This document shows, in pieces, positions 43,001 to 59,804 of a stretch of 64,000 nt of DNA (position 1 is its first letter; every line of letters begins with the position of its first letter). Origin of the DNA: Agapetus fuscipes (Eukaryota; Arthropoda; Insecta; Trichoptera; Glossosomatidae). The translations under genes and the position numbers were made by a program. The notes beneath the pieces were generated by a model. The model searched no databases and was not told the origin of the DNA. It worked only from the letters and a program-made list of their open reading frames with translations. The stretch lies in NCBI GenBank assembly GCA_951799405.1, contig OX637362.1, positions 11,022,493 through 11,086,492 of the forward strand. Reading direction: 5' to 3'.

Positions 43001-44736
43001 GACGCAGATGAGGATGAAAGCCGGGTCCAGGGCGATGTTGGTGAGGCGAGACAGGTTGCTGAAGGTGTCCTTCTCACTCCAGGCCCACACGCCCACAGCC
43101 AGGATGACCAGGCCCAGCAGCTGCAACATGCAACACATCACATCAGCAACAACAAACACAGCAGTCCTAACTGATGGCTTACTTTAGAGCACACAACTTA
43201 TACAAGTTTGATAGCTCTTGATGAGACAGTGATTGTTCATTAATTTAAATGTTAATAGGGTAATTTAATTATTTTTTTCCTCATAACATCTTTATTTTGA
43301 AAAAAATAATATCTGGCTTAGTTTTTAAATTATAGCTCTTTTTTTTTTTTTTAATTCGCGCATTTTCGATTTCCTGTAAAACAGGACTTTTTTTTTAAGA
43401 CGGATATGACTTTTGATTTTGATGATTGATCTGCGGAGTGTACTAATAATAATCTTTGTACGGAAGACTTAACAGCGCCCCCAATGTGTGGAAGGGACAG
43501 CGGGAACTTCCTTACATTATTTTCTACCCACAACATGGGAGCGTTAACTAATATGGTTCTTCTTTATCATGTCAGACGCTACACTCCTTTTGCAGAGTGT
43601 CGGGCAACATCCACTGCTCCACCATTACTCTCCATCAGATCGGCCAGTGAGCAGCTAGTTGGGCAGGCCGAGCAGATCCGAAGATGATCCATGGACTGTT
43701 GGGCTCCGCATTCACAGAGCGTGGTGTCATCTTGATGAAGGATTCCCCAGGCCCTCATGTTACAGCGAGCTCTGCCACCACCCGTTCTCAGCCTGTTGAG
43801 TGCTCTCCACAGGCCACTCAAGATCCCATCCAGGTGGGAGGCTCTCGCCTGGCTGCACGAAGTTTGCAGGTCGCTCCAGATTCCACAAGTGCAATCTCTC
43901 ACCCGCCGGCTCCGTATTCAAAGGGTGCACGGAGCTAAGGAAACTGCGACGCGACTTCAAGCGCTGTGATGATGAGCCACTTTGTTCTAATATGGTTTAT
44001 ACTTGGGGTAAAGGTAACAAGTCATACGTCAAAAAAGAGACAAAAGATGCGACAATTATGTGACAGCCCCCCTTGACGTTTGCCTGGAAACTGATTACAA
44101 CAAGACCACATTGATGTCCTGAGGCATCAGAAAATTTGGCACCCTAAACGTCTTGGATGCTGTAAAATAAACAATGGGAGAAATCTCCACGGCAACGGGA
44201 AAGATGTCTGCCTGTTAGTGTGTAATTAAAATGCACAGATAAGTACATTACACGGTAATTGGCGAGTCAGTATCTCAAACACAGGTACGTGACTCGAAAC
44301 AAATCAACACAAGGTCTCAGGAAGTCTGGCCTTTGCAGCAAAAAAAAATATCTAAAAAACTACAAATTAATTGAACAAAAAACGCTTCCCGAAGTGTAAT
44401 ACAGCGTAAAATAAGAAGTTTATAGTGGCAAAATTAATATTTTACGTTATTTTTTTGTTAGGTAGGCACTGTTTTGCAATTCAATATTAAACTACAGAAA
44501 AAAAACAATACATTTTTTTCATGGCCAAATTTTACTTTTTGCTTTCAAATTGAAATACTGAAAATGGTTTTAAATTAAAGAGTATATCATAACGTTGACG
44601 ATTTGATGGTAGATAAGATGTAGACAATAAAACTCACCCAGAACAAAACATTGAAACTGAAAATGATGTATTTCAAGCAACAGCTGACTTCGCTTGTGTC
44701 GCGTCTGTATTTCCGTATCGTTTGCATTTTGGGCAT
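30984..44736 (-). CDS. TspanC8 tetraspanin (Tsp26A/Tsp3A-like; TSPAN5/14/17 group), with alternative exon 7
   Basis: Minus-strand exons 44736-44638, 43120-43000, 42059-41986, 41082-41008, 39799-39701, 38955-38782, 38351-38241 (7a) or 31923-31807 (7b), and 31052-30984 join in phase to 273 aa (7a) or 275 aa (7b). Four membrane segments: from [47 protein letters not shown], and a fourth that spans the exon 7/8 junction. The large extracellular loop has eight cysteines (CCG, FNC, EAC, PFSCC, KQC, RGC), which defines the TspanC8 subgroup. Known role of that group: escorting and regulating the ADAM10/Kuzbanian protease, hence Notch processing, at ER exit and the plasma membrane. An in-frame stop sits just before the start ATG. 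I cannot decide between the insect paralogues Tsp26A, Tsp3A and Tsp86D. The intron between 7a and 7b holds an antisense full-length RTE LINE. Confidence 0.9.
31472..31722 (+). repeat. Diverged SINE1 copy
   Basis: Head ctgtggtctagcagttaacg, B box-like ggtttgattccc, body ccatccagccttacagcaac, tail gaggtgtgatttacaaaa. Confidence 0.8.
31807..31923 (-). CDS. TspanC8 exon 7b, alternative to 7a
   Basis: 39 codons, phase 0 both ends; acceptor ttttgtag, donor gtaatc. Encodes [19 protein letters not shown] and a different TM4 half, aligning to 7a at GC, A-EEW, NL and VA. It keeps the eighth cysteine. Same phase at both ends as 7a, so use is probably one or the other; including both would add a second TM4 half and a ninth loop cysteine. 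Confidence 0.8.
32481..32738 (-). repeat. RTE LINE-tail copy
   Basis: (TCTAA)4 then the full reverse tail; 200 bp upstream of the intact LINE ORF. Confidence 0.9.
32936..35938 (+). CDS. RTE-type LINE ORF: AP endonuclease plus reverse transcriptase, intact
   Basis: Uninterrupted 1000-codon ORF with an in-frame TAA 15 bases before the ATG. N-terminal APE-like endonuclease: [10 protein letters not shown] (about 27-36), TETK (about 57), GDMNGWVG (about 163-170) and GSDHYLL (about 256), so Asn, Glu, Asp and His catalytic residues are all present. Reverse transcriptase follows: [39 protein letters not shown] (motif A, about 630), [14 protein letters not shown] (motif B) and LLYADDAVL (motif C, about 728). 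C-terminal Arg/Lys-rich [13 protein letters not shown] region and a final [11 protein letters not shown]. No RNase H and no gag-like ORF, which suits the RTE clade. It lies antisense in the tetraspanin intron between exons 7b and 7a. An open frame of this size suggests recent insertion and possible activity. Confidence 0.93.
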   Translation: MNANISSVPLCRDTARNLLRENEWVIGTWNVRRMNECKEKEIVNVMNEKRIQVMGVTETKMKGNGEKVLMNGELYIWSGVEDGNERQGVGVIVSENVKGCITGYKRVSPRILIVKFKTNKMRIFLVACYAPVDSECMEVKMNFWNELNAAVRESKKNEFIMILGDMNGWVGKQRDECVKIVGPSGRGVVNDNGRHLIALCAEHSLFASNTWFRHKDVHLYTRQIVGSRTIIDYICVDERLRGAVRDSRVYRGPEIGSDHYLLCAKIMIGEVRKKKRKKKVRKPRIKVESLSDENVKVKYKSELQKMLSVNELEKNVNEKYIESMWKDMKERIIECAKKVCGVTKGGRLKGDAWWNAKVKEAVKVKKECYKKWLNDRNDRKLEDEYKIAKRIVKNVVYESKANEQRKIDEKMNRSFTDSRKEFWRWVGAIRNKDSALTTPGIKSAVGEMVWENDEVCKRWKEYFEGIFGRGERNLFRKMTEENEFRILKEEIKVSIECLKNGKSAGFDGINGEMLKAGGECVIDWMYELCKLCVNAGVVPIDWRKAVIVPIYKGKGDKKDCQNFRPISLLSIPGKVFCKVIIKNVILTTSERISDIQSGFMAGRGCVDQIFTLRQLVEKQLSVRRNLFTAFVDLEKAFDSVDRGMLWDVLKAYGVNGALLGAVHANYENSKACVRIDGEYSEWFEVYKGVRQGCVMSPWLFNIVMDKCVRDARLNDCGLMIGESKVSVLLYADDAVLVSDSAVELQTMLSRLNEALLGNHLKLNASKTKVLIFERDDESMNYEFKINGMNVDVVNEFVYLGSKFEKDGRMTGEFERRVMKGRCVLGATTCIAKNQNISKNARLAVRSGILLPTLMYGSEAWTVNESEISKVHTVEMDFLRSMIGKKRSDRVRNDFVREECGARESVKVKIKRSLLRWFGHMERMNEERLTKKVYVGRIDGCRGRGRPRKVWMDQISEIANEWNIQSHNKRRACMKKVMTLEEMKEVCKDRKKWRLICDVGG
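36239..37274. mobile_element. Non-autonomous piggyBac-type element, 1036 bp, TTAA duplications
   Basis: Flanked by TTAA at 36235-36238 and 37275-37278. Inverted ends CACATTTTTTGCGGGAG and, on the other strand, CACATCGTTTGCGGGAG. Removing it with one TTAA restores the LINE tail sequence gcatttaatataaa found in intact copies. Near the 3' end three spaced copies of a unit containing GCGTCTCCCGC (about 37158, 37210 and 37253) look like subterminal binding repeats. Family knowledge: TTAA target choice is the hallmark of piggyBac. It carries a minus-strand ORF piece with an acidic N-terminus. Confidence 0.85.
36596..36766 (-). pseudogene. Acidic N-terminal remnant of a piggyBac-like transposase
   Basis: Minus-strand ORF with [27 protein letters not shown] and a short basic end, then a stop. 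PiggyBac transposases begin with such Asp/Glu/Ser-rich stretches; no DDD catalytic core follows. Assignment rests on composition plus the TTAA-flanked host element. Confidence 0.45.
37429..37567 (-). mobile_element. RTE-like LINE 3' fragment (lineage 2)
   Basis: Reverse: tgtaactctgtcgccattcc, then [13 protein letters not shown] codons. Confidence 0.85.
37594..37850 (+). repeat. RTE LINE-tail copy, ATTATAG subtype
   Basis: tttccttgacttataggttg to (attatag)3. Confidence 0.92.
38241..38351 (-). CDS. TspanC8 exon 7a
   Basis: 37 codons, phase 0 both ends; acceptor ttgttcag, weak donor gtgcgg. Encodes [18 protein letters not shown], the eighth EC2 cysteine and most of TM4. Homologous to exon 7b 6.3 kb further along the gene. 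Confidence 0.88.
38568..38728. mobile_element. MITE, 161 bp, 37 bp perfect inverted ends
   Basis: gggctggaagtctcatcacc... at 38568-38604 is the exact reverse complement of 38692-38728. Related pieces at 4268 and 7385. Confidence 0.9.
38782..38955 (-). CDS. TspanC8 exon 6 (EC2 core)
   Basis: Residues 157-214, phase 0 both ends; acceptor catgtgaacag, donor gtaagt. Carries seven of the eight EC2 cysteines, including CCG and GVPFSCC, plus the glycosylation candidate NCSS. Confidence 0.95.
39113..39375 (-). repeat. SINE3 copy
   Basis: T run at 39113, caccaacctattgtgcctgg, and on the minus strand gattcgattcctgtc as a B-box-like site. Confidence 0.65.
39424..39605 (-). mobile_element. RTE LINE RT fragment
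   Basis: Minus strand reads [11 protein letters not shown] and neighbouring codons of lineage 1, with stops. Confidence 0.8.
39701..39799 (-). CDS. TspanC8 exon 5
   Basis: Residues 124-156, phase 0 both ends; acceptor ttgttttccag, donor gtaaaa. Encodes [16 protein letters not shown], matching AYRDDIDLQNLID of TSPAN5. Confidence 0.93.
39845..40180 (-). mobile_element. CR1/L2-like LINE 3' end
   Basis: Open minus-strand frame with [19 protein letters not shown] and [15 protein letters not shown], the conserved end of these RTs. Confidence 0.85.
40190..40257 (-). repeat. SINE1 head fragment
   Basis: Reverse: cccatgaccttctgtttacg and cacactacagaaca. Confidence 0.7.
40385..40995 (+). repeat. Unclassified interspersed repeat (family B), forward copy
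   Basis: gaggaataacatagaggtgc to tcattagtcaatgg; contains an inserted SINE1-type 3' end (about 40770-40860, cacctctgcggcactata). Confidence 0.8.
41008..41082 (-). CDS. TspanC8 exon 4
   Basis: Residues 99-123, phase 0 both ends; acceptor ctgttttcag, donor gtaagc. TM3 with the conserved acidic residue (SEMTAG) and FVFKDW at the start of the large loop. Confidence 0.92.
41183..41293 (-). mobile_element. RTE-like LINE 3' fragment (lineage 2)
   Basis: Reverse: actctattgccattccgcta to catacatatccatca. Confidence 0.82.
41294..41615 (+). repeat. SINE2 copy, full length
   Basis: gtccggtcgatagctcagtt head to acactatatgtgtagcttag tail; good reference copy. Confidence 0.93.
41986..42059 (-). CDS. TspanC8 exon 3
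   Basis: Two bases of G74 and residues 75-98; acceptor gtttcacag, donor gtaag. Encodes TM2 end and [13 protein letters not shown], the classic tetraspanin inner-loop motif. Confidence 0.92.
42279..42343 (+). pseudogene. 5S rRNA 3'-half fragment
   Basis: acattgggcgtggtcagtac, ttggatgggtg, ccgcgtgtcgttggcat correspond to about nucleotides 55-120 of eukaryotic 5S rRNA, including most of the C-box region. The 5' half is replaced by SINE1 body (gctgggtgaaaaattcata). Not a functional 5S gene. Confidence 0.75.
42347..42665 (+). repeat. SINE1 copy with the alternative 3' end
   Basis: Head accggtccgtagtccgttgt directly after the 5S fragment; ends ctagggagtctcccgcacag and A-rich. Confidence 0.88.
42692..42978 (+). 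repeat. SINE1 copy with the alternative 3' end
   Basis: Second copy in tandem after a 26 bp spacer; ends about 20 bp from the TspanC8 exon 2 donor. Confidence 0.88.
43000..43120 (-). CDS. TspanC8 exon 2
   Basis: Residues 34-73 plus one base of G74; acceptor acatgttgcag, donor gtgagg. Encodes the end of TM1 ([12 protein letters not shown]), the small loop with [13 protein letters not shown], and the start of TM2. SNLS is a possible N-glycosylation site. Confidence 0.93.
43560..43965 (-). mobile_element. LINE fragment with RNase H-like C-terminus
   Basis: Minus-strand [53 protein letters not shown], the Zn-knuckle-like tail after RNase H in jockey/CR1-type elements. In TspanC8 intron 1. Confidence 0.82.
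44638..44736 (-). CDS. TspanC8 exon 1
   Basis: Residues 1-33, phase 0; donor gtgagt. Cytoplasmic N-terminus, membrane-proximal SCC (likely palmitoylated) and most of TM1. In-frame TGA six bases upstream of the ATG. Confidence 0.9.
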
Positions 44737-45266
44737 TTTAATTCACATAATACGACACAAAGACGAATGTAGTAAATACTAATGGTGTATCATGCTGATT
44801 AATAAGTGCAATATGCCAATTCCGAATCAATAAAAATCACAAATATCGAACAACATCAACTACCGAGCCTCCATTGTGTGGGAGGCCATCTTGGAAAGTT
44901 CTGTCAGAAATATAAATACCATGCGTAAATAAAAAAATCCTGATATTTTGTTCCACCTACCACAAAATAAAAAATAATACACTTTTAAGATATACTTACC
45001 GTTTCAAGGAGTATATTGGCGTTTGAAAAATTATTAATATTTTTCTGTGTACTTTTCTAAATTTGACTTCACTATTTTGTAGATTTTATCACATTTGTTT
45101 CCCTACCGAAACACAAATCCCCTACCAAATAAAATGAAAAGTAAGGAATTTGTCGCTGTCAGTTGTTCTGTCACATTGACGTTTCCCTGTGTGTCATGAC
45201 ATGACGTGCGGATGACGTTACCGTTAACTTATTCGAAAAATAATTTCGGCAAAACAAAATAATAAA
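44737..45266. promoter_or_regulatory. Head-to-head promoter region between TspanC8 and XYLB
   Basis: Only 530 bp separate the two start codons on opposite strands and no repeat is inserted here, unlike the rest of the window. Three TGACGT cores (near 45177, 45202 and 45213), the middle one TGACGTG and the last followed by TAC, look like CREB/ATF-type half sites. Promoter assignment is from position; the factor assignment is a guess. Confidence 0.5.
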
Positions 45267-54337
<9,071 letters not shown>

Positions 54338-54506
54338 GTCTAACGAAAATCATTCCTTCTTATTTATACAGATGAATTATTATGCTTAAATTGTTTTAAC
54401 TTAATTTAAATTAACATAGAAATTTATCATTAAAATTAATGTCAGTGTTAACAGCACTGAAAAATATTAACTGACATTAAATTGAGAAGAATATTGAAAT
54501 TTTTTA

Positions 54507-54670
54507 TGGAGTCGGAGCGAAGTTAAAAAAAATATTTTTGCTAAGGCTACATTACTTCACAGGTCTTTGTGAAGTAGGGTCCTTTGCAAAAACAATAACA
54601 AAATATTAGTTTGCTTTCCTGGCTTGTTGATGTCATAATTTGTTCTCTATGTCATTTGTGCCGACTCCAT
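54507..54670. mobile_element. Small MITE with ggagtcgg ends
   Basis: atggagtcggagcg near 54506 and gccgactccat at the far end; relative at 59239-59410 (ggactcggc / gccgagtcc). Preceded by a hairpin ttaatgtcagt / actgacattaa in the XYLB 3' flank. Confidence 0.65.
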
Positions 54671-54869
54671 TATTCATTGTACCTTTTCATGTTGATATGC
54701 TTTTCAACCTCAAATTTTATGGGGACCAATTACTGCATACCATAAACAAGAGTTGCTCATATTTAAAATTTAGAACAAAGCTCAAAGCATTCCATAGTAA
54801 TTATGACTATTTTAAATGAATTACATACAAATATTAATTTATACATTCTTCTGTAAGAAAAAAATACAA

Positions 54870-55222
54870 AACAATGTGCAATTTTAGTGTAGATTTATTG
54901 TTCAGCTGACATGTCTTCAGACACTCAGATCTGCGGGTGATGGAGTAGTCAATTTGGTTCAGCCGCGCCGTCAGATTCGTACAAACTTCGGAGACCGCGC
55001 TTTCCGTGTTGCGGGGCCGGTGGAGTGGAACAGACTGCCACCCGGAGTGAAGAACTCCAAATCTGTGGGTGTATTTCGAGGAGCACTCAAGGCACACTTG
55101 TTTAGAAAGTCTTATCCATGATCGGAGAGGCCCTTGAGGTGTGACACACACAAAAACGGCGCTCTCTTATCATGTGTAATTTAAAATAAATCAGCCTGTT
55201 ATTATTATTATTATTATTATGT
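54870..55222 (+). mobile_element. CR1/L2-like LINE 3' end with (TTA)n tail
   Basis: Plus-strand reading TLRSAGDGVVNLVQPRRQ, NFGDRAFRVAGPVEWNRLPP, FRGALKAHLFRKSYP then stop. The 3' UTR (gaggtgtgacacacacaaaa, ggcgctc, aaataaatcagcctg, (TTA)7) is the same as the SINE1 tail. Confidence 0.92.
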
Positions 55223-57610
55223 ATAGTTTTACCTGCAAAAAGCTTATTTTTAGGTTAAATTTTTCTTATGTGGTATTGTTACTATTACTTTTAGAGTTTG
55301 GAAATATTTATGTAAATGCAGTTCTGTTACTCTAAACAAGAAGTCCAATAATGTCAATGTGGCCTGACCACAAACTCAGAACTTTATCTTTAAACTCAAC
55401 CATAGCGTTTTACCAAAAATGTATGAAATGTAAAAAGTTCACTAGAGGTGCTGTTTTAGTTTCTACACATTATCCTGTAAACGCTTTAATAATAATTACA
55501 ACAAAGACAATATATATAAAAGGCAAGTGTCATTAAATAGCTCCAATGCCCGACCAGTCGCAACTTTTTCGGGGTGTTTCTCTTCCACGTTGTTCATATC
55601 TCAAATTTTGTTCGTATCTTATAACAACACATTGCTCGCTCGATAGCTCGTATCTCAAATAATTTGTGTGTAAGAGCACTCTTATCTCGAGGTACCACTG
55701 TAATTTAATAACATTGGTGTTGCCTTAGCACTAAGACCAGTGTGACTAGTTAAAAATATAAGTTGCAGCTCTACATGGGGATTTTGTGTTTTTGTTAAAC
55801 CATTATCGTAGGTTGTCGAGCCACAAGTCCTTGAGTCTCTCTCCCCTCAAGCCCTCTAACACTGCTGCTATGGCAATATGTAAAAAACAGCACTTACTAG
55901 TCGTGTGTCCCGTTTATGTCATTCCATTCAAAAAAAAAAATTTCAAACAATATTCGTTTTCAAATTTAAAAATAGAATTTTCCAATATGTACATTACACT
56001 CATGGTCATTCCACATTTTGATTTAAAAACATGCCTATGTAAAATTGTACTGTTTATTTATTTTTTTATGCTCAAGACATGATTCTAAATATTTTACTAA
56101 AACATAATGCGATGCAGCTTTAACATAATACATAATTAATGTTTTTTTTATTTTTATTTATTAGTTGTAAGATAAATTAAAATATATATATTTTTTGTAA
56201 CAATGAAGTTTTTAAACAATAAATTATTTTAGAATAAGTGAGTCCCATAGCAAGCACCAAAGGCGGCAATCTAGTTGTTTTGAGAAAGGAAAATCAGTTC
56301 ACAGAAACACAAAAAATGGCATTCTCTTTGTTTCTACATATTTATTTAATTTTAAACGAACCCTAGATTGTCAGCTTTGGTCCTTGGCAGCAAGTGGCAA
56401 TGACAGCTTTTGCATACTTTTGTGATTTTAACATTCCATTGAAATTTATTAATTCTACATAATATTATTGAAAATAATTTGATTTTTATCGACATTAGAT
56501 GTAAGTACTTATTTTTATTTCTGCTGTGACACTTTTTATGTATTTACTTTTAGGTTAAGTATCAACAAAACTTAATTTTTTGAAAATTTTATTAAATTGT
56601 TTTTACTTATAATGATAATTATTTGTTTGGTTATTCTATTCATGTTATCAATTTTAAATACTTACTTGTAACATTTTATGACATTACATTAAAAAAACCA
56701 CTTAAAATTAATGAGATTGTCTTTTTTTCTACATCTTAGTTGCGTTTTAGAAACAAGTTCCAAGACTTCAGATTTTCAAATGTTTTTTGGGAGCCCACCA
56801 ATGAGCTCTGAACATTCAAAATATCCCATCACTCATAGTAAATTCCCGATTATCAGGGATTTTTTGCTAGCTTACAGCATTTAGTCAGTCAAAGAACCAT
56901 CAAAGAACTGCACACTACTTTTTTATTATTATTCATAAAAATACACATTAATACTGATATTAATTTATTGTAGAAAATATTTATGGTTGTGAAATTACTT
57001 TTAAAGTTAAATTTCTTGCATATATTAAAATCTTTTTAGATCTAGACTTGAACGTACGTCAAACTGAAATTAGTGCTTTGAATTATTCAAATATTTTTCC
57101 GCTGCGACTAGCCAACCGCTAGCAAACAAATACTTTGTTATTGGTTCAGTCATGGGACTGCCGTCCTTAAATTGACAAGACTGACGTTTGCTCGCCAAGA
57201 AGCAGGAGGTACCAACCGCTGAGTAAAATAGTACAGTTAGGTATCTTTTATTTGAAAAACTTTTCACTTACAAAGTAACTCAATAAAAATACATGGAGGT
57301 TGTTTCAAAAATTTTATTTATACTTAATAAAATAATCTAACAATGTAGTTAGTTTAAAATAAATGCCAAATATTTGGCTAAAATAGGAAAAATGAATCAA
57401 CAGCATTTGATAAATATTTATTAATAAAGAGTAAAATAGTCATTTTTATCACGTAATTACTTTAGTTCTTGTTTTCTTCAATATGAAATCGGCAAAAGTT
57501 AAGTAAACAAAATAATTGTAATGTCTCACCGTCCAGTTGCTAGGAAAACGGTAAGCTAACATTTTGTTAATAGTTGCTAAGGACTTTAATCACTGACTTG
57601 TGATGTTTGC
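55223..57610. other. AT-rich convergent intergenic stretch
   Basis: Between XYLB and AP-1 sigma. No gene supported; short ORFs have no recognised product and no repeat stands out apart from a 60 bp match of 55355-55420 to 23690-23745. Confidence 0.5.
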
Positions 57611-57845
57611 TCTAAATCTAAGCTGCAAAGATATATATTATTTAAGATTAATATTAAACGCATTCCCACAAGCAGACATGTAGGTATAAGTTCGTTCTAA
57701 CACATGCCGCATGTGGACCTACAATATAAAAACCCAATCTCAAATGAACATAAGCCCTGCAACTCTTACCGACCTTCCCTGAAACAGGGGTGACATTGGC
57801 AAAGTGAACCATTTTTTACAGTATGTGGTCAGCCTCATACCAAGC
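57611..57845 (-). repeat. RTE LINE-tail copy
   Basis: aatctaagctgcaaag to cagcctcataccaag. Confidence 0.88.
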
Positions 57846-58409
57846 TTAGAGAAAATCTTATTTTGAATTTTGTGCCTAGTCAATATTATTAGATAGTTCA
57901 TCATTAGATATTTTGTTACTAGACTTCTAATTTTTCTTCCGTACACATTCTCAAGAAAATATTTGTAAAAAAAGTCTTACACGGACCAAAATGAAGTTGA
58001 AACCATCATATTTATGTAAATTAATATTAATACATGTACTACAATACTGATTTCAAAATAATTAAGTAAAACTAACATTATGTGTGCATTCTTTTTTACA
58101 ACTGTTATGAAGCGCCATCTTGATTCCAATGCAAAATAACATTTAAAAGTGGATATACATAGGTGTGAAAACTCAAAAGCTACCAGAGAAAACCGCTAAT
58201 CTTTGTAATTCTAGCGTGGACGTTTTCGGGCAGCCAATAAGCTTACTCGATCGTCTTCCTGCCAACAAAACTAGCGCTTTCTAGCAAAGGAATGTAAAAA
58301 TTATCAACCAAAACTGTCAGTTTTCTGTTTATCCACCTCGGCAGTTTTAATATTGATTTATTTCATGTCTTTTGATATGTCTTAATCATTAATTATACTT
58401 AATTAAACT

Positions 58410-58737
58410 TAGGAAGTGTGTTTGAAAAGAATGGGAAGATGACAAGGGAACTTGAGACTAGGGTGTGTAACGGAAAGCAAGTGGTCGGTGCAATAAAAAG
58501 AATAGCAAAGAACCATTGGTTGATGCTGAAAGAATGTAATGAGATAGTATGGAATGGAGTGATCAGATTGAGGAGATTGTGAAAGAATGGGACATACGAA
58601 GTGAGCGTAAAATAAGAGAATGCATGAAAAAGGTGATGGATATGAATGAATTGAAAGAAAGTAAGGATAGGAAGAAATGGAGGCAGCTCTGCAGAGACTC
58701 CGGCCACCATTAGCAGAATGGCGACACAGTTACAGTA
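58410..58737 (+). mobile_element. RTE-like LINE 3' fragment (lineage 2), internally deleted
   Basis: GSVFEKNGKMTRELETRV, then a jump to SDQIEEIVKEWDI and MKKVMDMNELKE; ends gcgacacagttacag. Confidence 0.87.
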
Positions 58738-59238
58738 TTGATATAAATACATACATTTTCATCTGATATTATCAAAAAATAATGACAGAAAAAACATTCA
58801 AGCTGCTTAAATATTATGTAAAAACTTTATTTAACTATTAGGTTAAAATTATTTGATTAATATGAGAATCAATAAGTGGAATATTTTGCTAAGCATAAAT
58901 ACCATGGACATACTAAAACAACATCTTCTGATTATTGACTCGAAATACACTTAAAAGTAATTTAAAAAGTCATATTGCTACCAATGCATTACAATCATGG
59001 TTTGTTCAATAGATAGCACAACTAGCATCAGAAAAAAATTAAGAATCAGAGTCTTGGAGCTGCCGAGCTGACTTGCTGCCTACAGCTGATCAAGGCCAGT
59101 CTCATTCTAACATTTGAATGACTTCATGTGCTCTGTGATTCATGATTCTAATTATTTTTGAAACCTTTTTTTTTATACTTCCTGCTCTTGTAAAATATTG
59201 TGCCCGTGTTCAACTTGAAAAGCTCAAGAAAATAAGTG

Positions 59239-59410
59239 GACTCGGCAAAAAATTCAAAATCAGTTTTTTTCTCTGCCAGCAAACATCACAGATCTATGTG
59301 ACTAGAGTCTTAAGCAACCAATAACAAAATATTAGTTATCATTTTCTGGCAATCAAGCTATAAGTTGTCACAATCTCAATTATTTATGGATTTTTGCCGA
59401 GTCCATTATA
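59239..59410. mobile_element. Small MITE with gtggactcggc ends
   Basis: gtggactcggcaaaaa / ttttgccgagtccatt inverted ends; shares aacaaaatattagtt with 54507-54670. Confidence 0.65.
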
Positions 59411-59461
59411 CATCCCTCTTTATGTAACACATTTTTTTTAAAACGGGGTAAGCTTTGTAGC

Positions 59462-59467
59462 TTTATT
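59462..59467 (-). terminator. Candidate polyadenylation signal of AP-1 sigma
   Basis: AATAAA on the minus strand about 295 nt past the stop codon, the first one met downstream. Confidence 0.35.
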
Positions 59468-59759
59468 ATATTCCATATTTGAAGTTGGTATGACTGGACT
59501 ATTTAAGCAAATTCAAAAATTCAATTAAAGAACTTATAAGTTAAAAGATCTCTATCTTGTTTTAAACTATCAACAGATGATTGAAAAACATATTACTTAT
59601 CAAACTTCTGCACTTAATATTAATATCTTTCCCTAAAATAATTGTTCATCATTAGATATTTGTATTAGATATGATATTGCTGTCCATATTTGTTTAAAAA
59701 AAGGTGCTTAATAGTTAAAGTCTGTAAGTTTTGTGGTTATGTTTAAATTTAATGCCAGC

Positions 59760-59804
59760 TTATCCAAGTCCGTGGTCTTCAAAGAAACCTTGTGGTGTTT
59801 CCTC
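59760..59804 (-). CDS. AP-1sigma: AP-1 sigma terminal exon
   Basis: 14 codons ([14 protein letters not shown]) and TAA; acceptor tttttttcag. The DHGLG ending is typical of insect AP-1 sigma. Confidence 0.88.
   Translation of the reverse strand, partial: EETPQGFFEDHGLG

Noticed and set aside
43359..43536. Minus-strand 61-codon ORF in TspanC8 intron 1
   Set aside because: No similarity to tetraspanins and no splice sites in phase; adjacent to LINE debris.
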